Shown: positions 23,992 through 32,526, counted from the first letter of the stretch. The stretch: DNA of 64,000 bases from Oscillospiraceae bacterium (GCA_017459865.1 JAFUCD010000008.1:1-64000), one strand, 5' to 3'. Notes: generated by a model not told the origin, from the sequence alone. Numbers and translations are program-made.

Positions 23992-24498
23992 ATGATCACA
24001 CCCGGTGAGGCGCTGGAGCAGCTGCTTCCGTCGTATCGACGCTATTATGACGTGTCGGAGGCCCCGCACGGCTCCTTTGCGGCGACCGCGCGGTTCTATA
24101 CGCACGGGGAGCAGTATTTTCTCATTCGTTCAGCCAAGATGTGGGAGATGGACAGCAACGAATACGTCTATTTCCTCACGGCTGACGCGCTCACGGCTGA
24201 GCAGATGCAGCAGCGCATCGAGGAGGCGTGGTCGGACGCCATGCCGCAGGTCCGGCCGAGCGAGTCGCATCGCAACTCCGATGTCACGCTTGTCGTGCTC
24301 GTGCCGCAGCTGGACGCGCAGACGCGCAAGGCGCTCAAACATTTTCATCGCTCGGTCGGCTACCGCCACGGTCTGCACGGCTGGAGCAATCTTCGACTTG
24401 GTGCAATCGAGCTATCCGATGGAAGGATCACCACAAACCGCCATGGTGCCGACCTGAAGAAACTCCTTGGCAATATAAATCTTTTCATAGGAGAGTGA
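23992..24498 (+). CDS. Uncharacterised protein upstream of cstA (2)
   Basis: A 168-residue soluble protein, not recognised. Features seen are an N-terminal helix, a beta-rich part with FYTHGEQYFLIRSAKMWEMD and YVYFLTADALT, and a region VTLVVLVPQLDAQTRKALKHF followed by HRSVGYRHGLHGW rich in His. Start ATG 23992 follows GGGGAGGGATCGGAG. It ends 5 bases before cstA, so co-translation and a link with CstA function or its regulation are likely. Confidence 0.6.
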   Translation: MITPGEALEQLLPSYRRYYDVSEAPHGSFAATARFYTHGEQYFLIRSAKMWEMDSNEYVYFLTADALTAEQMQQRIEEAWSDAMPQVRPSESHRNSDVTLVVLVPQLDAQTRKALKHFHRSVGYRHGLHGWSNLRLGAIELSDGRITTNRHGADLKKLLGNINLFIGE

Positions 24499-24503
24499 GA
24501 AAC

Positions 24504-26249
24504 ATGACAGCTGTATTGATTATTCTTGCGGCTATCGTCCTGCTTATCATCGGCTATGTGACCTACGGCGCATGGCTGGCGAAGCAGTGGGGTGTCGATC
24601 CGAAGCGTCCGACGCCCGCACACACGATGACCGACGGCGTGGACTACGTCGCGGCAAAACCGGCGGTCCTGATGGGCCACCATTTCTCTTCCATCGCGGG
24701 CGCAGGCCCGATCAACGGTCCCATTCAGGCGGCCGTGTTCGGTTGGGTCCCTGTCTTCCTGTGGTGCGTCTTCGGCGGTATCTTCTTTGGCGGCGTGCAT
24801 GACTTCGGCGCCCTGTTCGCATCCGTCCGCCACGGCGGCAAATCCGTGGGCGAGATCATCGGCGATACGATGGGCAAGAAGGCCAAGACCCTCTTCCTCA
24901 TCTTTGCGCTGCTGGTGCTGATCCTCGTCATCGCGTCCTTCGTCAACGTCGTCGCGGGCACCTTTATGGACAATGAGGCGACCTCGCTGATCACGACCGG
25001 CGATAATGTCACCGGCAATGACTCCACCGCGATGATCTCCATGCTCTTCATCGTGCTCGCCATCATCTATGGCCTGCTCACGAACCGCGCCGGCATGGGC
25101 ACCCTGCCCGCCACGATCATCGGTCTGGTCGGCGTCGTCGGCATCGTCATTCTCGGTCTGAACGTCGGTCTTGCGATGAACCGCACGACCTGGATCGTGC
25201 TGATCGGTCTGTACATCACGATCGCCTCTCTGGTTCCGGTCTGGATCCTGCTGCAGCCGCGTGACTATCTGTCGAGCTATCTGCTCTATGCCATGATGCT
25301 CATCGCGGTCTTCGGTATTGTTTTCGCCGCAATCTCCAAGAGCGCCACGTTCCAGGTTCCGGCGTTCACCGGCTGGAAGCTCGCCAACGGCAGCACGCTG
25401 TTCCCGGCCCTGTTCATCACGGTCGCCTGCGGCGCTTGCTCCGGCTTCCACAGCCTGATCGCTTCCGGCACGAGCGCCAAGCAGCTCGACAACGAAGCGC
25501 ACGCCAAGCCCATCGGCTACGGCGCCATGCTCATCGAGTCCGCCCTCGGCGTCATCTCCCTGATCGCCGTCGGCATGGTCTTCGATAAGTGGACCGGCGC
25601 TGACAATCCGTTCGGTTCTCCGTCCGCGGCGTTCGCCGGCGGCATCGCCACGATGTTCGGTGCGGACACCACCACCATTTACAAGACCATCTACGCGCTG
25701 CTCACGCTGGCGGTTTCTGTCTTCGCGCTGACGAGCCTCGACTCCGGTACGCGTCTGAGCCGCTACATGTTCTCCGAGCTGTTCCTGAAGGACGGCGAGA
25801 AGTCCTACAAGGATGCCACCGGCATCCGCAAGGTGCTGGCGTATCCGCTGTTCGGCACGTTGTTCATGGTCGTCGTCGGCTGCGTCCTCGGCGGTCTGTC
25901 CCTCAGCCAGATCTGGGGTCTGTTCGGCGCTGCCAACCAGCTCCTCGCCGGTCTTGCGCTGATGGCGGTCGCCGCCTGGCTCGGCAACGTCGGCAAGAAC
26001 AACAAGATGTTCATCTTCCCGATGATCTTCATGCTGTGCGCCACGCTCACCAGCCTGTGCATCACCATCGTCGGCAAGGTCAAGGGTCTCGCCTCCGGCG
26101 CGTTCGCGGTGGATCCCGCCACGACCGGTCCGATCTGGGGTCACTGGTTCCAGCTGATCTTCGCTGCCGCGATGTTCGTTCTGGCGATCATCCTCGTCAT
26201 CGAGGGCATCCAGACCTTTGTCAAGCAGAGCAAAAAGCAGAACGCCTGA
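24504..26249 (+). CDS. cstA: Carbon starvation protein CstA-type transporter
   Basis: A 581-residue inner-membrane protein with about fifteen hydrophobic segments. CstA/YjiY-type proteins import pyruvate or peptides during carbon limitation. Diagnostic blocks are HHFSSIAGAGPINGPI, GVHDFGALFASVRHGGKS and ACGACSGFHSLIASGTSAKQ, all intact. The protein has the shorter C-terminal part seen in Clostridia and Bacilli. Start ATG 24504 has AGGAGAG. It is the third gene of a unit with two unknown genes; codon choice seems more biased to C-ending codons than its upstream neighbours, suggesting strong expression. Confidence 0.93.
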   Translation: MTAVLIILAAIVLLIIGYVTYGAWLAKQWGVDPKRPTPAHTMTDGVDYVAAKPAVLMGHHFSSIAGAGPINGPIQAAVFGWVPVFLWCVFGGIFFGGVHDFGALFASVRHGGKSVGEIIGDTMGKKAKTLFLIFALLVLILVIASFVNVVAGTFMDNEATSLITTGDNVTGNDSTAMISMLFIVLAIIYGLLTNRAGMGTLPATIIGLVGVVGIVILGLNVGLAMNRTTWIVLIGLYITIASLVPVWILLQPRDYLSSYLLYAMMLIAVFGIVFAAISKSATFQVPAFTGWKLANGSTLFPALFITVACGACSGFHSLIASGTSAKQLDNEAHAKPIGYGAMLIESALGVISLIAVGMVFDKWTGADNPFGSPSAAFAGGIATMFGADTTTIYKTIYALLTLAVSVFALTSLDSGTRLSRYMFSELFLKDGEKSYKDATGIRKVLAYPLFGTLFMVVVGCVLGGLSLSQIWGLFGAANQLLAGLALMAVAAWLGNVGKNNKMFIFPMIFMLCATLTSLCITIVGKVKGLASGAFAVDPATTGPIWGHWFQLIFAAAMFVLAIILVIEGIQTFVKQSKKQNA

Positions 26250-26280
26250 TCTCTGCTGAACGATCGAATCCATAGCACAA

Positions 26281-26316
26281 AAATCTCCCCTGCTTCTTTC
26301 GGAGCAGGGGAGATCT
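26281..26316. terminator. Terminator after cstA, copy 1 of an exact 36-bp duplicate
   Basis: AAATCTCCCCTGC and GCAGGGGAGATCT arms with loop TTCTTTCG (approximate). The same 36 bases recur at 26525-26560. Confidence 0.85.
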
Positions 26317-26317
26317 C

Positions 26318-26488
26318 AGCTTGTCAAAAAAGTCCTTGACGAACATTTTTGACAAGCTGCGCAGTCGTCAATATGTTTGCTGCGCAAACAGCAAATGTCT
26401 TGAAAACCCATGGTTTTCAAGACATTTGCGGCGACGATGGATTTGACTCGAGGCGGGCCTTGCCCCCCCGAGCTCCCCTGCTGCTCTG
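26318..26488 (+). repeat. Variable-hairpin element, copy A
   Basis: An element of about 170 bases built of: hairpin 1 (26318-26358, arms AGCTTGTCAAAAA/TTTTTGACAAGCT); linker with AGTCGTCAATATG; small hairpin GTTTGC-TGC-GCAAAC (26375-26389); hairpin 2 (26391-26429, a perfect 18-bp stem starting GCAAATGTCTTG); and a tail GGCGACGATGGATT, then CTCGAGGCGGGCC...CCCGAG (third hairpin) and CTGCTGCTCTG to 26488. The linkers and tail match the copy at 60061-60219 on the other strand, but the hairpin sequences do not. GTCGTC in the linker can pair with GGCGAC in the tail, closing a junction. No reading frame of note. It may be a structured RNA in the cstA 3' region or a small mobile element. Confidence 0.7.
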
Positions 26489-26524
26489 TTTCGCGAGTCA
26501 AAAGCATAGTATTTTGACAATCTC

Positions 26525-26560
26525 AAATCTCCCCTGCTTCTTTCGGAGCAGGGGAGATCT
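26525..26560. terminator. Terminator of the heptad-repeat gene, copy 2 of the duplicate
   Basis: Identical to 26281-26316 over 36 bases. On the minus strand it lies 30 bases after the stop of the next gene and is followed by GAGATTTGAG. Confidence 0.8.
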
Positions 26561-26589
26561 TTCGTTAAGTATTTCCTTGGCGGTTTGCG

Positions 26590-28689
26590 TTACGCGACAG
26601 TCTTCTTGGAAGCGCCGAGCGAGGCGATGCCGTTGGCAAGCGCCGCTGCGGCGAGAATGGCCGCTGCAGCCAGGACTGCGCCCACAGCGCCCGCGCCGGA
26701 CTGATCGGAGTAGTGCGAACCGGCGGCGATCAGCGCCACGAGACCGGCGGCGCCCATGATCGCGGTGATGATGGACAGGACACCGGAGCCCTTGAACTTG
26801 CTGCCGAGTCCGAGGAAGCCTGCGACGAGCGCGAGCAGGGAGCCGACCAGAGCCAGAGCCGCACCGGCGACGCGGGTGTAGATCTCGCTGGAGATCTTCT
26901 CGCCGCTGTCGGAGGAGTAGTCACGGGCAGCCTGCGCGGCGGCCTTACCGGCGTCGATGTCGAGATCGGTGCCGTTGCTCTTCAGATACGTGAAGTCAGC
27001 GCCCAGACGATCGGCGATGCTCTTCAGACCGTTGTCCGCCTCGGTGGCGAGCACGGTGTCGAGACCGGCCATGATCTGATCGCGGCCGTCCTCAAACTGA
27101 TCGAGCTGTTCCTTGCCGTCGTCAAGCTGCTGCTTGCCGTCGGCGAGCTGCTTTTCAGCGTCGTCAAGCGCCTTCTTGCCGTCGGCCAGCTGGACCTCGG
27201 CGTCGGCGAGCTTGGCAGCGCCCTCGGCGTACTGTCTCTTGCCGTCGGCGAGCTTGGCGGCGCCGTCTTCATATTCCTTCAGCTTGGCAGCGCCCGCGGC
27301 GTACTGCGCCTCACCGGCCTGCAGCGCGGCCAGACCCTCGGCATAGCTCTTGCGGCCTGCCTCGAGCTTCTGGATGCTCTCGGTCGTGTCATAGGCGGTG
27401 GTCACGAGCTCCAGCGCGGCGGGCATGTTCTGGTCGATGAGATCCTGCTTCGTCTTGGCAACGTTCTCTTCGATCAGCTGCTGCTTGGTCGCGGCGACGT
27501 TCTCGTCGATCAGCTGCTGCTTGGTCGCGGCAACGTTCTGGTCGATGAGCTGCTGTCTCTGCTGCTCGACGTTCTGGTCGATGAGCGCCTGGACCTGCTC
27601 AGAGGCCATCTGGTTTTCGACCTCGGCGGGGATCGCGGCCTCGACCTGCTCGTTCACGGCGGAGTCGATCGCGGCCTTGGCCTCGTCGGGCAGCTCGTCA
27701 TAGCTTGCGCCGAACTGCGCCTGCGCGGCCTGCTCCTTCAGGGCGGGCTTCTTCGCCTCGGCGCCGGCGCGGACCTGCTGCTCGACCTGCTGCTGCACGG
27801 CCTGCGTCACGCCTGCGACGATCTGGTCCTTGTTGGCGTCGACAGCCTGCGTCACGCCCGCGACGATCTGGTCCTTGTTGGCCTCGACGGCGTCGGTGAC
27901 GCCCTGAAAGATCGCGTCGTTGTTGGCCTCGACTGCCTCGGTGACGCCCTGAACGATCGCGTCGTTGTTCTCTTCCACAGCGGCCTCGACCTGCGCCTTG
28001 GCGATCGCGCTGATCGCCTCTTCCTTGGTCATGCCCTGGGCCTCGAGCTGCTTGGCCTGCTGATAGACCTCGCTGGCCTGATTCAGCAGATCGTTGATGC
28101 CCTGATCGACGGCGGCTTTGGCCTCGTCGGGCAGCTGATCATAGTCCACACCGGCGGCCTCCTGCGCGGCGGCGTTTTTCTGGTCAGCCATGGTCTGGGC
28201 AAAGAGGGCTTCGCCCGCGTCCAGCTCCTGCTTACCGGCGGCGAGCTGGGCTCTGCCGGCCTGCAGCTGCTGGGCAGCCGCGGCGAGATCCTTTTTACCC
28301 TGAAGGTAAGCAGCCGTGTTCTTTGACAGCTCCGCTTCACCGTCGGCGATCTGCTTGGCGGCAGCGGCGAGCTTGGCCTTACCGGCCTCATACTCGACCA
28401 AACCGTCCTCGTACGTCTTCTTGCCCTCGGCATACTGCTCCTGGCCATCCTCGTAGGACTTCATACCCTCAGAGTACTGTTCCCGGCCGTCGAGGTAGGC
28501 CTGCTCGTTCTCCTCGAGCTGCGCAAGTCCATCCTCGAGCGTCGTAAGACTCTTGTCGGTCTCCTCACCCTTCTGGGTGAAAAAGTCCTTGCTGTTCAGC
28601 GCGTCCTTCAGCGACAGGCCGCTTCCGACAAGGCCGAACAGCGCAGCAAGAATGAGGATGATACTTAACGCTTTAACTGATTTACTCAT
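26590..28689 (-). CDS. Heptad-repeat coiled-coil membrane protein
   Basis: A 699-residue protein. One hydrophobic helix at residues about 7-26 and three near the C-terminus (about 605-690) flank a long extended region made of repeats: GREQYSEGMKSYEDGQEQYAEG-type heptads with D/E-G at fixed positions, a block with EANNDAIFQGVTDAV repeated about four times, QNVAATKQQLID repeated about four times, and two YDxLPDEAKAA units 150 residues apart. The pattern recalls the YhgE/Pip and X-x-x-A-G heptad families that span or contact the envelope. Start ATG 28689 has AGGAGGGAAAG. Function unknown; a spacer or secretion-related role is possible. Confidence 0.75.
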   Translation of the reverse strand: MSKSVKALSIILILAALFGLVGSGLSLKDALNSKDFFTQKGEETDKSLTTLEDGLAQLEENEQAYLDGREQYSEGMKSYEDGQEQYAEGKKTYEDGLVEYEAGKAKLAAAAKQIADGEAELSKNTAAYLQGKKDLAAAAQQLQAGRAQLAAGKQELDAGEALFAQTMADQKNAAAQEAAGVDYDQLPDEAKAAVDQGINDLLNQASEVYQQAKQLEAQGMTKEEAISAIAKAQVEAAVEENNDAIVQGVTEAVEANNDAIFQGVTDAVEANKDQIVAGVTQAVDANKDQIVAGVTQAVQQQVEQQVRAGAEAKKPALKEQAAQAQFGASYDELPDEAKAAIDSAVNEQVEAAIPAEVENQMASEQVQALIDQNVEQQRQQLIDQNVAATKQQLIDENVAATKQQLIEENVAKTKQDLIDQNMPAALELVTTAYDTTESIQKLEAGRKSYAEGLAALQAGEAQYAAGAAKLKEYEDGAAKLADGKRQYAEGAAKLADAEVQLADGKKALDDAEKQLADGKQQLDDGKEQLDQFEDGRDQIMAGLDTVLATEADNGLKSIADRLGADFTYLKSNGTDLDIDAGKAAAQAARDYSSDSGEKISSEIYTRVAGAALALVGSLLALVAGFLGLGSKFKGSGVLSIITAIMGAAGLVALIAAGSHYSDQSGAGAVGAVLAAAAILAAAALANGIASLGASKKTVA

Positions 28690-28741
28690 TCTTTCCCTCC
28701 TATTGATAGATTTTGTTTAGCGTGGCTAAAGCGTTATTGAA

Positions 28742-28770
28742 ATTATATACCTTACTTGGTCAAATTGCAA
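28742..28770 (-). promoter_or_regulatory. Promoter of the heptad-repeat gene
   Basis: Minus strand TTGCAA (28770-28765), 17-base spacer, TATAAT (28747-28742). Confidence 0.7.
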
Positions 28771-29148
28771 CAATCCGGGGATATTATGTCTACAATTTGT
28801 GCATCATCAATAGTTACGAGAAAGGGAATATGTGCATCCTGACAACTTCCCGCTTTTTGTTTTTTAAAAGAATTTAAGGTTCATCTAAGGTTGACAAATT
28901 ATACTCTGTTTGAAAAGGCTGAGTGGCGGCTGACCGCCGGTCTCATCCTCCGTTTTGTATTCTCTTCTCCATTCTCTTCCCCGCAGCATCGGGTCTGTCC
29001 GCAGGTCCGGTGCTGCACTTTTTTTCCGTTTTTTCGGATGTGTTACAACTAAGACAATCAGCTTCGATAGACGACATCTTGTTGTCGGCATAATAGACAA
29101 GTCAAATTGTAGGATATGACAGTTTTGGTTTTGCACCACATAATTGTT
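28771..29148. other. AT-rich intergenic region with a terminator and possible small RNA
   Basis: No gene was supported here. It holds a TATACT-like -10 site at 28900-28905 without a good -35, a strong terminator at 28983-29025 that belongs to no visible gene, and a second hairpin near 29070-29090 (CGACATCTTGTTGTCGG). See the ncRNA entry. Confidence 0.5.
28906..29025 (+). ncRNA. Candidate small RNA ending in an orphan terminator
   Basis: GCAGCATCGG (28983 on) pairs with CCGGTGCTGC and is followed by ACTTTTTTT, a textbook intrinsic terminator, but no + strand gene lies upstream (the neighbour is on the other strand). A transcript starting after TATACT (28900-28905) would be about 110-120 bases and contains a second GC hairpin (GGCGGCTGACCGCC). 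The promoter is weak, so this is tentative. Confidence 0.35.
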
Positions 29149-29178
29149 TTGACAACCGACCCGGTGGTATGGTAAGGT
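29149..29178 (+). promoter_or_regulatory. Promoter of the secreted-protein gene
   Basis: TTGACA (29149-29154), 18-base spacer, TAAGGT (29173-29178). The -10 is poor. Confidence 0.4.
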
Positions 29179-29232
29179 AAACTCAACGATGTATAATTAT
29201 ATTGTATCGTATATTCAGAAAGAGGGAATGAC

Positions 29233-31332
29233 ATGACAAGAAAATCTACCAGAAGCCTCCTGGCCCTGCTGCTGACGTTTGCGCTGGTCGCAACGCTCGT
29301 GCTGGGTGCGATGCCGGTCGCCGCTGCGGACGCGCCGCAGCTCAGAGACGGCGAAGCGGTGATTGCGGCTGACGCGAGCGCCGATGCCATCAACGCCGCG
29401 CTCAGCAAGGCGCTGATCGCGAACTATTCCGCGGTCGGCAACGTGGAGTGGGAGTACGCTGCCACGAACACGTATAACACCTACTTCTACGAGACCGTCA
29501 CCAACAACTACATCCCCATCCCGCAGACGGAGCACGTCTGGGTCTCCGCTGCCGGCGGCACCGTCACCGCGCGCGTCGACGACTCCAAGTTCCTCGGCAA
29601 GACCTATGCGCAGTCCGGCGATGTGGAGTTTGCCGCCATCGGTACCGCCGAGCCCGGCACGGTCTTTGACGTCCGCATCGCGGGCACCGAGGACACGGTG
29701 CGCTTCACGCTGCTCGCCGATCCGAACGCCGGCGTGACGCCCGATCCCGAGCCGACCACACCCGATCCCGAGCCGACCACGCCCGCCGGGAAAGCGGTCG
29801 TGACCGATTCCGGCGAGGCTTATCCCGTCGCGATCGCGTTCAACGATGATCTGAGCTGGAACTACGCCGGCATCTCCCAGAACATCGTCGACGCCGTTGC
29901 CCCGGGTCTGGGTCTCACCACGTCCGACGTCACGGTGAAGAAGACCACCAAGGTCCTCTTCAACTGGGTCGATTCCGAGATCGCCGGAACGAGTCTGACG
30001 CACCTCGGCGCTATCTCCACCGGCGAGTCCACCGTGCACCTGACCTTTGCCGGCAACGACAGGGTCGAGCCGTTCGATCTGCGCGTGACGGTCGATCTCT
30101 CCGACCAGCGTCTGCAGCCTGTGATCGTGCTCAAGGAAGAGGCAGCCACGACCTATACCAAGGACGGCGCCGCTGCCAGACAGGGCGTCTACGCCAACGC
30201 CATCGACTTTGCCGCCAGCACGCTGCCCGCGGGCATCACGGCTGACGACATGAACATCGAGTACTATGCGACCGCGTCTGTCAACACCGATGGTCTCGGC
30301 AGTCTCGGCGACCTCGCCTCGCTGGTCGGCGACGGTGTCTCCGCCGTTGTCAAGGAGAACACCTGGTTCGACGTGGCGGGCGGTCAGTACAAGAAGCTGC
30401 TTGTCACCTATGACGTGCCCGTCATCCCCGCCGGTGAGCAGCAGATCCGCATCTCCATCCCCGAGACCGCGAGCTACAAGGCCGCGTCCGTCGAGGGCGA
30501 TCTCACGGTCAACAAGGCCAATGTGACCGTCACGGTCCGTCCGGCGATCATCTTCCCCGAGGAAGCGGTCCCCGAGAATCTGGTCACGACCACGCCCGAG
30601 GATGACTTCACCATCTTCATCTTCTACGCCGGCATCAGCACGGATCTCGCGCCCACGCTGTACATCCAGCCGCCCGAGAACAAGGCGATGGAGCTGGCCA
30701 TGAAGGTCATCGATCCGCTGTACGCCGCGCTGAACGACGGCAAGACGCTCACCCAGCGCTTCAACGAGGGCCTGACGGTGGGTGAGCTGCGCGAGGTCCT
30801 CTCGCAGGTCGCGGGCATCCTGAACGACGCGGTCAGCAATCCGCTCGTTGCGACGATGATCGATACCATCGGCTTTGATTCCGAGATGATCTCCAACATG
30901 CTCACCGCGATCGAGAACCTGCCCGGCGTGTTCGATAACTGGGCCGTTGCCCTCGGGTCGCCCAGCAGAGCCGGTGCCTATGCGGTCGCCGCCGTCGCGG
31001 TCAACCGCAACTACAATCCCGGCTTCGGCATCGGTGTGCTCATCGTCAAGCAGCACCTGTTCGGCACCAAGCTCGAATGGAACCAGAAGCTCGACGGCAC
31101 GCTGACCGCTGACCAGGCGGCGAGCTTCGACTTCGGCGCCACCGCCTCCTACAACGGCACGCCCGTGAAGCAGACCGTGAAGTATTCCTTCACCGGCTTC
31201 ACCTCCGCCGGCAAGCTCTATATCAGCAGCAGCGCCCCCACGGAGGCCGGCACCTACATCTGCACGGCGTATACCTTCGGCGGGAACTACATCACGTTCC
31301 CGATCACGCGCATCGTAAGGATCAGCGCATAA
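29233..31332 (+). CDS. Secreted adhesin-like protein
   Basis: A 699-residue exported protein. A signal peptide (basic MTRKSTR, hydrophobic LLALLLTFALVATLVLG, cleavage near AAA-D at about residue 32) is followed by a globular N-domain, a short proline linker (TPDPEPTT repeated twice, residues about 174-188), and several beta-rich modules that look Ig-like. No LPXTG motif, SLH domain or C-terminal membrane helix is present, so attachment to the cell would be by other means. No catalytic motif was recognised. Start ATG 29233 follows AGAGGGAATG. Single-gene unit with its own terminator. Confidence 0.7.
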   Translation: MTRKSTRSLLALLLTFALVATLVLGAMPVAAADAPQLRDGEAVIAADASADAINAALSKALIANYSAVGNVEWEYAATNTYNTYFYETVTNNYIPIPQTEHVWVSAAGGTVTARVDDSKFLGKTYAQSGDVEFAAIGTAEPGTVFDVRIAGTEDTVRFTLLADPNAGVTPDPEPTTPDPEPTTPAGKAVVTDSGEAYPVAIAFNDDLSWNYAGISQNIVDAVAPGLGLTTSDVTVKKTTKVLFNWVDSEIAGTSLTHLGAISTGESTVHLTFAGNDRVEPFDLRVTVDLSDQRLQPVIVLKEEAATTYTKDGAAARQGVYANAIDFAASTLPAGITADDMNIEYYATASVNTDGLGSLGDLASLVGDGVSAVVKENTWFDVAGGQYKKLLVTYDVPVIPAGEQQIRISIPETASYKAASVEGDLTVNKANVTVTVRPAIIFPEEAVPENLVTTTPEDDFTIFIFYAGISTDLAPTLYIQPPENKAMELAMKVIDPLYAALNDGKTLTQRFNEGLTVGELREVLSQVAGILNDAVSNPLVATMIDTIGFDSEMISNMLTAIENLPGVFDNWAVALGSPSRAGAYAVAAVAVNRNYNPGFGIGVLIVKQHLFGTKLEWNQKLDGTLTADQAASFDFGATASYNGTPVKQTVKYSFTGFTSAGKLYISSSAPTEAGTYICTAYTFGGNYITFPITRIVRISA

Positions 31333-31351
31333 CGCCGCGCCCGCATCTTCC

Positions 31352-31392
31352 GCATCCGGATCCCTGAACAGGGATCCGGATGTTTTGTCTTT
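31352..31392 (+). terminator. Terminator after the secreted-protein gene
   Basis: GCATCCGGATCCCT pairs with AGGGATCCGGATG, followed by TTTTGTCTTTT. Confidence 0.88.
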
Positions 31393-31418
31393 TCAGCCGA
31401 TGGATCCTGTGGTATGAT
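31390..31418 (+). promoter_or_regulatory. Promoter of the macro-domain gene
   Basis: TTTTCA (31390-31395), 17-base spacer, TATGAT (31413-31418). Confidence 0.55.
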
Positions 31419-31451
31419 ACTGTTATAGACCAGAAAGGGAAGTGACGCGCA

Positions 31452-32519
31452 ATGCCGCTGCAGATCGTTCGAAATGATATCACGCTCATGGACTGCGACG
31501 CGATCGTCAATCCGAGCAACACCGAGCTGGTCGGCACCGGCGGGACGGACGCGGCGATCCATCTGGCAGCCGGACCGAAGCTGGACGCGGCGTGCCGCGC
31601 GCTCGGCGGCTGCGCCGTCGGGCAGGCCAAGCGGACGCCGGGCTTCGCGCTGCCGTGCAGGCATGTTTTCCACACCGTGGGACCGGCCTGGGTCGACGGG
31701 CAGCAGGGCGAGGCCGAGGAGCTTGCGTCGTGCTATCGCGCCTGTCTCGCGCTCGCGGCGCGTTATCACTGCAAAAGCATCGCGTTCCCGATCATCTCCG
31801 CCGGGACCTACGGTTTCCCGAAGGCGCTCGCGCTGCAAATCGCGATGCGGGAGATCAGCGGCTATCTGCTTTCGTATGATCTGCTGGTATACCTCGTCGT
31901 CTACGACAGCCAGATCTTCCGCATCGGCAGCAGGCTGTTTTCGGATATCCGGCAATACATCGACGATAACTATGTGGATGCGCACAGACCGATCGCGAAC
32001 TACGGCAATGTTCCGCCGCCTCTGCCGTCGATGTCGATGCCTGCCGGGGCGGGGCCGAAGCCGCGCCGTCCGCGCAAGGTGTCAAAGCCGGTGGCGCCGC
32101 CGAGCGAAGCATTCGAATTTGACGAGCAGCCGATGCTGTCCTATTCCGTGCAGGCCCCGCTGGAGGATTATCTGAACGAGCTCGACGAGAGCTTCTCGCA
32201 GATGCTGCTGCGCAAGATCGATGAGCGCGGCATCAAGGACTCCGACTGCTACAAGCGCGCGAACGTGGACCGCAAGCTCTTCTCCAAAATCCGCAAGGAC
32301 GTGCACTATCGCCCGAAAAAGACCACCGCCATCGCTTTTGCCATCGCGCTGGAGCTGTCGCTTGAGGAGACGAATGAACTGCTGCGCAAGGCGGGCTTCG
32401 CGCTCTCTCACTCCAATAAATTCGATCTCATCATCGAATATTTCATCCGGAACCAGAGCTACGATATCTTCGAGATCAACGAGACGCTGTACGCCTTCGA
32501 CCAGGTGCTGCTGGGGTGA
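31452..32519 (+). CDS. Macro-domain protein with C-terminal XRE-like helical domain
   Basis: A 355-residue protein. Residues about 1-165 are a macro domain binding ADP-ribose or derivatives: the loops NPSNTELVGTGGTDAAIH and FPIISAGTYGFPKALAL are intact. A proline-rich linker (PPPLPSMSMPAGAGPKPRRP) leads to a helical domain (residues about 255-355) with KIDERGIKDSDCYKRANVD, FSKIRKDVHYRPKKTT and ALELSLEETNELLRKAGF, which resembles an XRE-like helix-turn-helix also fused to other signalling domains in Clostridia. Likely role: removal or sensing of ADP-ribosyl groups or NAD metabolites with nucleic-acid contact. The next gene encodes a VWA protein. Start ATG 31452 follows AAAGGGAAGTG. Confidence 0.82.
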   Translation: MPLQIVRNDITLMDCDAIVNPSNTELVGTGGTDAAIHLAAGPKLDAACRALGGCAVGQAKRTPGFALPCRHVFHTVGPAWVDGQQGEAEELASCYRACLALAARYHCKSIAFPIISAGTYGFPKALALQIAMREISGYLLSYDLLVYLVVYDSQIFRIGSRLFSDIRQYIDDNYVDAHRPIANYGNVPPPLPSMSMPAGAGPKPRRPRKVSKPVAPPSEAFEFDEQPMLSYSVQAPLEDYLNELDESFSQMLLRKIDERGIKDSDCYKRANVDRKLFSKIRKDVHYRPKKTTAIAFAIALELSLEETNELLRKAGFALSHSNKFDLIIEYFIRNQSYDIFEINETLYAFDQVLLG

Positions 32520-32526
32520 AAAAATT

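Noticed and set aside
24360..26273. A 637-codon minus-strand frame opposite cstA
   Set aside because: Highly charged low-complexity translation (His/Asp/Glu/Gly) typical of antisense to a membrane-protein gene; cstA is unmistakable.
29233..31332. Sortase-anchored adhesin
   Set aside because: No LPXTG-like motif, hydrophobic helix or positive tail at the C-terminus.
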